NCBI GenBank assembly: GCA_032988165.1
Contig: JANTQF010000544.1
Span: 1-14,685 of the forward strand
DNA length: 14,685 nt
Direction of reading: 5' to 3'
DNA from: Emmonsiellopsis sp. PD_33
Taxonomy: Eukaryota > Ascomycota > Eurotiomycetes > Onygenales > Ajellomycetaceae
Position 1 is the first letter of the stretch. Each line of letters starts with the position of its first letter. The position numbers were made by a program, and so were the translations under genes. This document shows positions 9,319 through 14,685 of the stretch, in pieces. The notes beneath the pieces are model-generated. The model saw only the letters and a program-made list of their open reading frames with translations, was not told where the DNA came from and ran no database searches.

Positions 9319-9919
9319 AATTGAACACTGTGGGTGTAGAGCGTACTTGGGAAGCGGTGACGTTCTAAAATGGGCTCGATAGTCGTTTTATGGAGATATT
9401 CCAGTGTTTTGGGGTTTATGGTTCTCGGCCCGTGGGCGATATTTTTATCGTGTTTTCCTTTATCCTGTTTTCAGTTTCCAAGAGTGTGGACGAAGTTGCA
9501 TGTGGTTAAACTTTTATTTTTATTAGTGGTTGCATAGGATTATAATGAAGACTAGAATAGCATATGGCAACCCTAGTAAACTAATAATGCTGATCATCGT
9601 TACTAGAGGAATACATAGGGCCGAGGGATAGCTATGATGGGATTTGTGAGAAATGGTTCCCTTGGAGGGAGGGATAATTTTAAAAAGGAGGGACCAACCG
9701 GGTAAAAATGTATACTACTAGTAGGTTTCCTCTGAGCCAGATAAATTTCAAGATAAATAGCTAACTAGCTAATGACAGTTCTGTTCTCTGGGCAAAGTAA
9801 GAGAAGATAACTTTCAAGTAATAAGCAAAATAATCCTCCTCTTGATTCAGTGCGGAATTCCACCGCTCGTCGACCAAGAAATAACTAGTTAACTACTGCC
9901 GATTACTCAGCGAAATTAC

Positions 9920-9961
9920 TCGGCCTCCGATGGAGAGCGATCGGCATCTGATGGAGAGCGA
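9920..9961 (+). repeat. 21-nt tandem duplication
   Basis: Two adjacent 21-nt units, 9920-9940 and 9941-9961, share the form TCGGC(C/A)TC(C/T)GATGGAGAGCGA, differing at two positions. They sit immediately upstream of a possible TATA box in the promoter of the LigB-type gene. Confidence 0.85.
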
Positions 9962-9984
9962 GCCGAAGAGTCCGGAGAGGATAT

Positions 9985-9990
9985 TATAAA
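9985..9990 (+). promoter_or_regulatory. Possible TATA box for LigB-type gene
   Basis: TATAAA lies 106 nt upstream of the start codon at 10096, a plausible distance for a fungal TATA element with a short leader. No experimental support. Confidence 0.35.
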
Positions 9991-10095
9991 GAAAAAAGTA
10001 TTGCATGATTGGCAGTTTGTATAAGACCTTTTGAACACTGCTATTTCTTCATTCCAATATCCATCTACATAACTGCCTGTCCTACCTGAAAGCGT

Positions 10096-11718
10096 ATGCC
10101 GAATACCCAACCCCAAGCTCCCCTAGCGAGCTCCCATCACCCCCCCGCCTCTACTACTACTACTAGTACTACTACTACTACTACATCATCTAACACTCCG
10201 CGCGGAAACATTACCATCTTCCTCCTCACCGTTCTTGTTGGGATCGTGGTGTCTTACATCGTGTCGCCGTCGTCGTTTGCTGCGCTGGCCGCATCCGCTC
10301 GATCAAGGCTTGCTTTGGGGCATTTGCGAAGTGGACATTCGGTAGCTTCTGGGGTTTCTGGCGTTGGTGTTGGAAATAGTAAGAATAAGACGGGAGCAAT
10401 GGCTAGGACGCCGGTTTATTTTTTGAGTCATGGGGGGGTAAGTGGGTTTTTTTCTTTTTTCCCTCTAATCCCCGTCTGAGCCTGGAATAGTATTGAGCTT
10501 AACGGGGATTGGGTTTATCTGGATATTCTCCCTATCTACCCAGTTGATATCTATACCTTGTTTCATATACCCCCTACCTAGTGTCCCGTTACATACAAAT
10601 GCCTGTTTATAAATACGAACAGACATGGAACGATGCTTAAACTAACAAACCCAACAACTAGCCAAATATCATGTACCAACATGACCACCCGGCCCACCGC
10701 AAGCTCCAAGAAATCGGCAAGGAGATCACTTCAAAAGTGAAGCCGCGGGCTGTGGTCGTCTTCTCCGCACACTGGCAGGGAGAAAAGGATACTATCCTGG
10801 TGAATAATGCGGAGATTACAGAGTTGATCTATGAGTAGGTTTTTTTCTCTTCTCCCGGACCCTGATGATTTCACATGGAGGATGGGTTGGTGTCTAATTG
10901 GTCTTACGCGGCGGGGAACGAGAATAAAAGATGTGTGTGTATGCATGGACTAACATGATAGATAATAATAGCTTCTATGGCTTCCCCGACCATTATTATA
11001 AAGAGAAATACCCCAACGTTGGCAGCAGGGAGATTGCGCAGAAAGTCATTGACGCAATCAAGGGCGCGGGGTTGAAGGCGGAGGGTGTGAAGAGGGGATT
11101 GGATCATGGAGTTTGGGCTGGTTTCAAATGTGGTATGTTATCTTCCACCCATCCTCCTGCGGTTTTGCCCTCCATCGTCTCAAACAACATGAAGACAAAA
11201 CCGAAAGAAAGAAAGAAAGAAAGAGGAAAAAAGAAAACATACTAACCAACACCCCCCCCCAAATACCAGCCTTCGACCCCGACTCCAACCCCCTAAACGT
11301 CCCCATAATCCAAGCCTCCCTCTTCGACACCGAAGATCCCACCCAACACTACGCCCTCGGCCGCGCCGTCTCCGCCCTGCGTGACGAAAACATCCAAATC
11401 ATCGTCTCCGGCATGGCCGTGCACAACCTGCGCGATTTCCGGCTCACATTTGGCAATCCCACGCCAATGCCGTATACGACATCCTTTGACGAGGCGTTGA
11501 AAGAGGCCGTGACCAAGCCCGTCGCGGAGAGAGAGCAGGCGATGAAGGAGCTGTTGGCGAGACCTGATGCTAGACAGGCACATCCGAGTTTTGATCATTT
11601 GTTGCCTATCCATGTGGGTGCGGGGGCGGCGGGGGAGGATTTGGGGAGGAGGCTGTGGACGTTGAAGGAGGGGAGTTTGAGTTGGGCTCAGTTTAGGTTT
11701 GGAGAGGTTGCTGCGTAG
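10096..11718 (+). CDS. LigB-family extradiol dioxygenase-like enzyme, membrane-anchored form
   Basis: Exons 10096-10437, 10662-10834, 10972-11132 and 11270-11718 join in frame to 374 residues. The catalytic part, from M102, is the LigB/DODA-type class III extradiol ring-cleavage fold, whose members open catechol-type rings with a non-haem metal. Conserved His motifs expected to bind metal or substrate are visible: SHGGP (H112), FSAHWQ (H151), DHGVW (H217) and SGMAVHNL (H277), plus the family motif LIYDFYGFP (169-177), rebuilt across intron 2. Before the domain is an unusual extension: a Thr/Ser tract encoded by CTA/ACT repeats, a hydrophobic span at about 38-58 (TIFLLTVLVGIVVSYIV) and a basic Ala/Ser/Gly-rich linker. 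Most relatives begin near M102 (MARTPVYF), so M102 may be a second start giving a soluble form. Introns are 224, 137 and 137 nt, with CTAAC-type branch sites. The substrate cannot be told; no pathway genes lie beside it. It converges with the complex I gene. Confidence 0.91.
10151..10184 (+). repeat. CTA trinucleotide repeat in coding sequence
   Basis: About eleven CTA-type units with one GTA interruption at 10166-10168 encode most of the Thr/Ser tract near the N-terminus of the LigB-type protein. The repeat is in frame, so length changes in whole units would alter only the tract ahead of the membrane segment. Confidence 0.85.
11203..11222 (+). repeat. GAAA microsatellite in intron 3 of LigB-type gene
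   Basis: Five perfect GAAA units within the 137-nt intron 11133-11269, followed by a purine-rich stretch, a CTAAC branch site near 11241-11245 and a run of C before the CAG acceptor. Probably simple slippage. Confidence 0.85.
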
Positions 11719-11998
11719 TGTATGGTGGGTAGATGTAGGGTTGTTGTTGTTATTTTTCCGGGGTCCGGGTTCTGCTTTTTTAGTTGATTTTTCGGGATTT
11801 TCTTTTTGCTGTCGTTTGGATGGATGATAATATCGATTTTGTAAGCTTTGGCAATTAGGCAAATAGAGTGAATGTTCGGATATAAAGGAAACCATCGCTC
11901 TATTTTCATCGTGTATATATGTACAGTGCAAATCTGGAAGCGCGAAAAGACATGAATTGAAGGAGTAGGTGGATAGCGTATAAAAAGCATAGCGCAGC
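11719..11998. other. Convergent 3' region between LigB-type gene and NDUFA2
   Basis: About 280 nt separate the two stop codons of convergent genes, so both 3' untranslated regions must share this stretch. No coding pattern is supported; a long minus-strand open frame reaching into the LigB-type exon looks like a shadow of that exon. Confidence 0.5.
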
Positions 11999-12513
11999 CT
12001 ATATCGACCCCTTCACGAGAGCTGTGACTTTCTCTTCTATCTCCTTATCCGTCAGGCCTACGACTAAGAGTTAGCAAAAAGTTCTCGTCCGAAAAGAATG
12101 GTTCAGGGCCATACCCAAAAGAGGCTCTTGCTTCTCCTTGCCCAACTCTACAATGAACAGAAACCACAATCGTTAGCCTGTATTCAACTCCGGATAATAG
12201 AAACCGGAAGCTCTGTCATATCCGCAGGGTATGTCCATACCATATCTCGCAAATACTCTTGGCTCGGTATCCAATGCCTCCCGCATCATGATGGGTGTGA
12301 ATGGGTTGTTCTTTTTCATCGTGGGATATGCGCGCTTGAGGAATGCCCTACACCCAACCACCAGCACCAGTTAGTCATGTTTCCCACAGAACACGCATAA
12401 TAGCAAGCTGGGCCAGACACGGCATACCTAGTCGCATCGCTGTGTGCTGAGGAATGGCAGAAGAGGAAGCGGACCTCCTTCAGGCTCTTGTTGAAGGCGT
12501 ACTTTGCGGACAT
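11999..12513 (-). CDS. NDUFA2: Complex I accessory subunit NDUFA2 (B8, 10.5 kDa)
   Basis: This is the small thioredoxin-fold accessory subunit of mitochondrial NADH:ubiquinone oxidoreductase, in the peripheral arm (10.5 kDa subunit of Neurospora, B8 of mammals). Four minus-strand exons, 12513-12428, 12347-12241, 12147-12115 and 12057-11999, give 94 residues, the normal family length. Hallmarks are SLKEVRFLFC (10-19), FLKRAYPTMKKNNP, TPIMMREA, and VFARYELGKEKQ rebuilt across intron 2. The tail is LTDKEIEEKV. The protein has only one Cys (C19); the second Cys found in the mammalian protein is Ala here, which I recall also from other fungi. Exon 3 is only 33 nt. Introns are 80, 93 and 57 nt, all with GTATG-type donors, and codons are split at every junction. 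It shares a 450-nt divergent promoter with the pyruvate carrier gene on the other strand. Confidence 0.95.
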
Positions 12514-12590
12514 TGTGGCGGCTCAGCGGGGGCTTTCGGGCGGGATGATGGGGCTTCCACACGTTTGTGCGAGAGAACGGCAGGCTATAT

Positions 12591-12604
12591 AGCTCAATTG
12601 AGCT
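12591..12604. promoter_or_regulatory. 14-nt perfect palindrome in divergent promoter
   Basis: AGCTCAATTGAGCT reads the same on both strands and lies 78 nt upstream of the NDUFA2 start codon. It could be a site for a dimeric regulator, or chance. Confidence 0.5.
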
Positions 12605-12695
12605 GTTGATGGGCGAGCTTGGAGGGCGGATGGCAGGTCGTCGTTCTGGAGGGCGGATTGCTTGATGTCGCGGTGCAGTTACATAAGCAGTGATC

Positions 12696-12705
12696 CACGT
12701 GACGT
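12696..12705. promoter_or_regulatory. Overlapping E-box and CRE-like site
   Basis: CACGTG overlaps TGACGT in the middle of the promoter shared by the complex I and pyruvate carrier genes. The ATCCACGT sequence preceding it is repeated about 22 nt further on. bHLH (Cbf1-like) or bZIP (CREB/ATF-like) binding is possible. Confidence 0.45.
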
Positions 12706-12963
12706 GCTGAGGTCATCCACGTCCCAAAACGGCAACTCCGATCATCGGCGGCTCAAGCTCTGACTGATATCAAAAGCTCAAGGTGAAGTTGACATCAACA
12801 ACGTCGACGACAACAGGGAATAGACAGCCCGTTTCCTACTTGTATTTCTATATCTATACCCATCTCCTCTCCTCTCCCCACGCTCCCTTCTACTCCTTCT
12901 TCCCGTTTTTGTCAGCAACTTTTCCCGCCTCTTGCTCCCGCGTGATACCCCCTTGCGCCCATC

Positions 12964-13833
12964 ATGTCCTCCAGACTCGGATTCCGCTTCTTCAACACAT
13001 ACAGAAACGCCTTCCAAAATGCCACTTCGTCGTTCCGCAGACAGGGGATGAAAGGCCGGCGATTCCAGAGCTCGGAGGCCAACCAGTCGACGGCACCAGC
13101 ACAGAGTTTCTTGCAGCGGTCATGGAACAGCCCCGTTGGGCTAAAGACAGTGCATTTTTGGTATATATCACACCTCCGACGAATGGTCAGCGTACTCAAG
13201 CTGGACTATTGCTAATTGATTGTTTTCTATGATGTAGGGCTCCTGTTATGAAAGTATGGTACCCCGCAAACCCTCTCCGCAAATTCATATACAATCCCAT
13301 TTCCTACGGTGCTTTGTCCGTAGGCGCAAACTAGCGACGAAGACCTTATATTTGCCATAACTTCATCAATCGCTCACACAGCGTTGTTCAACAGTGGGTC
13401 CTTGTCCTGGCTGGTCTATCTGACTTCGCCCGCCCCGCCGATAAACTCTCCCTGACCCAGAACGGAGCCCTGATGGCCACCGGCGCAATCTGGACTAGAT
13501 GGTGTCTGATCATTACGCCGAGAAATGTTCTGTACGTGCCCTTTTTTTTTCTCTCCCTGGGCGTTCTCGAAACCCCTAAGTTTCCTGTAAATTTCCACCA
13601 CAAATAGCCGTGACTAATCGCTTTCTTTGCTTGTATCTAGTCTTGCTGCGGTTAACTTTTTCGTCGGCTGCGTTGGGGCCACCCAGGTGACTCGTATATT
13701 CCTGCACAGACGGGCCGTCGATGGGTCGGCCAAGGAGGCACTGAAGGATATGTCGCATGAGGCGACGGACGGTGCCAAGGCTGCCGTGCATAAGGCGGAG
13801 GAAAAGGTTGGGGAGGTTGTGAAGAAGCATTAA
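12964..13833 (+). CDS. MPC2: Mitochondrial pyruvate carrier subunit, MPC2 type
   Basis: MPC2-type subunits pair with MPC1 to carry pyruvate across the mitochondrial inner membrane. Exons 12964-13160, 13238-13253, 13395-13531 and 13641-13833 give 180 residues. Residues 1-40 are rich in Arg, Ser and Phe with no acidic residue until E38 and look like a mitochondrial presequence. The carrier core runs from about 57 to 138: SPVGLKTVHFWAPVMKW, then LAGLSDFARPADKLS, MATGAIWTRW, ITPRNVLLAAVNFFVG, all close to the family pattern, with three hydrophobic spans. Exon 2 is a 16-nt micro-exon that supplies the essential WAPVMK segment; omitting it breaks the frame. After the core a 39-residue tail (142-180) of Ala/Lys/Glu-rich heptad-like sequence ends in VVKKH, longer than in human MPC2. 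Introns are 77, 141 and 109 nt. The start at 12964 is supported by the presequence and by the CT-rich leader just before it. Confidence 0.95.
13238..13253 (+). other. 16-nt micro-exon of MPC2
   Basis: Preceded by GTAG (13234-13237) and followed by donor GTATGG (13254-13259). It completes the Trp codon begun in exon 1 and encodes APVMK, which together match the conserved WAPxMKW motif of pyruvate carriers. Its identity rests on this motif and on frame continuity. Confidence 0.9.
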
Positions 13834-14685
13834 GTTAGTTTGTGGGATGTTGGGGTATATTACTTTGGGAATGGGATGGAAAGAGATAAAGGGACCTTCG
13901 ATCCGAGATTGGGCTGAGGTGTGAAGGAGAGATGGGTTGGAGGCCTAGTCGCAAGCAGGCGCAAATGATGGATAGGGAGGCCCTACAATTACTTTTAGAC
14001 AAAGAGTTGGTTAGGTGTTCTCTGTGATTTCTGTTTTATTTTGTTTATTTTGTTTTTGTGACTTAGGCAGGCAAATAATGATATCAAGTTGTATAGATTG
14101 TTGTTGTTTTAGCTACTGTTTGATCTTGATTTTTTTATCATTTTTATTCCTCTTGTTATTGTGCTATGTTGCTATATTGTATACAGCTTGGAGCTTGTTG
14201 ATATTTCGATTACCACGGATGAAGGACAAAGAAGAAGAAAGTAAAGATCATCTCACTGTTCTTGAATGATTGGCTTTTATCCTTTTCTTCTGTTTGCCAT
14301 TTTATATGGTCCAGCCCTACATTGTAGGAAATGGTCCATACGTTTGGAGCCCCCCTCCCCCGCAAATGTAGACCCGCCCTGTTCGCATGCCTTGTTTAGT
14401 ACGGGGATCAAGTCAATAAACGACGACCATGGAAATATGAGCAAGCATGCACTATAGACGGAGAATGTAAGCCAGGTCTATAATGTACTAGCTTAAGTTT
14501 ATGGTTATAAACCCAAAGCAAGAACTCAATTGGAGATGATGATAGACTCTGGAACTGGTGTCGTCATATATACCCCCCCCCTTTTTCGAACCTCCAAGCC
14601 ATGCCGGGGAAGGTAATTGGCCGGCTTCAGCCGCCGAACAACCTCGGACGGTCCGCGTACCTTACGGCTTAACCCAGGCAGTCAT
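13834..14685. other. MPC2 downstream region, no gene recognised
   Basis: The left part is presumably the MPC2 3' untranslated region. The middle (about 14010-14270) is T-rich, and its open frame gives a low-complexity Phe/Leu/Cys-rich peptide typical of chance translation. A run of C occurs near 14573-14581. The last 100 nt are GC-rich without a recognisable motif and may belong to the flank of a gene outside the window. Confidence 0.5.

Larger units (their letters stand above)
9319..10095. other. Intergenic: kinase 3' region and dioxygenase promoter
   Basis: About 780 nt are without a recognisable gene. The left half is AT-rich and presumably holds the kinase 3' untranslated region. The right end has a 21-nt imperfect tandem duplication (9920-9961) followed by a TATAAA (9985-9990), about 106 nt before the dioxygenase start codon, so it reads as that gene's core promoter. 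Confidence 0.5.
12514..12963. promoter_or_regulatory. Divergent promoter of NDUFA2 and MPC2
   Basis: The two start codons face away from each other across 450 nt, so this must hold both promoters. Visible elements: a perfect 14-nt palindrome AGCTCAATTGAGCT at 12591-12604; CACGTGAC at 12696-12703, which matches an E-box of the Cbf1 type (RTCACRTG on the other strand) and overlaps the CRE-like TGACGT at 12700-12705; and ATCCACGT twice, at 12693-12700 and 12715-12722. A CT-rich leader lies just before the MPC2 start. Factor binding is inferred from motif match only. Confidence 0.6.

Noticed and set aside
11293..11931. 212-codon open frame on the minus strand
   Set aside because: It lies opposite the well-supported last exon of the LigB-type gene and gives a low-complexity Pro/Asn/Lys-rich peptide, so it is a shadow of that exon.
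14015..14269. 84-codon frame with apparent membrane spans
   Set aside because: The hydrophobicity comes from T-rich DNA; there is no motif, splice context or leader, so it reads as chance.
1..14685. Biosynthetic cluster, transposon, CRISPR array or tRNA
   Set aside because: I looked for paired terminal repeats, transposase or reverse-transcriptase motifs, spaced repeats and tRNA-like folds and saw none. The dioxygenase has no tailoring enzymes, transporter or regulator beside it, and the neighbours are housekeeping genes.

Overview
This window is nuclear DNA from a filamentous ascomycete (Pezizomycotina). The signs are short introns of about 60-220 nt with GTAAGT/GTATGT-type donors and TACTAAC/CTAAC branch sites, CT-rich leaders, and six protein genes with clear fungal relatives. 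The protein resemblances suggest Eurotiomycetes, perhaps Onygenales. That placement is an inference from remembered family sequences, not a search. There is no sign of bacterial operons, CRISPR, rRNA, tRNA or an intact transposon.

Layout: (1) 319-1035, minus strand: CBP4, a cytochrome bc1 assembly factor in four exons. (2) 1036-3845: a long stretch with no recognisable gene, ending in the CT-rich promoter and leader of the next gene. (3) 3846-6700, plus: an SKT5/Chs4-type chitin-synthase activator with Sel1 repeats and a C-terminal CaaX box, in three exons. (4) 7562-9318, plus: an SRPK-like protein kinase in five exons, with damaged nucleotide-binding motifs and one GC-AG intron. (5) 10096-11718, plus: a LigB-type extradiol dioxygenase-like enzyme in four exons, with an N-terminal membrane segment. 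(6) 11999-12513, minus: the NDUFA2/B8 subunit of respiratory complex I, in four exons. (7) 12964-13833, plus: a mitochondrial pyruvate carrier subunit (MPC2 type) in four exons, one of only 16 nt. Genes 6 and 7 are head to head over a 450-nt shared promoter. Genes 5 and 6 converge.

Three of the six products act in or on the mitochondrial inner membrane (bc1 assembly, complex I, pyruvate import), and the complex I/MPC pair may be co-regulated. Otherwise I see ordinary fungal gene order rather than a dedicated cluster or defence system. The most unusual points are the probable pseudokinase, the GC-AG intron, the 16-nt micro-exon, a possible SKT5 isoform without its lipid anchor, the membrane-anchored form of the LigB enzyme, and a strong G-quadruplex motif just upstream of CBP4. 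Exon borders were worked out by hand from splice signals, reading-frame continuity and remembered family conservation; none was tested against RNA data.
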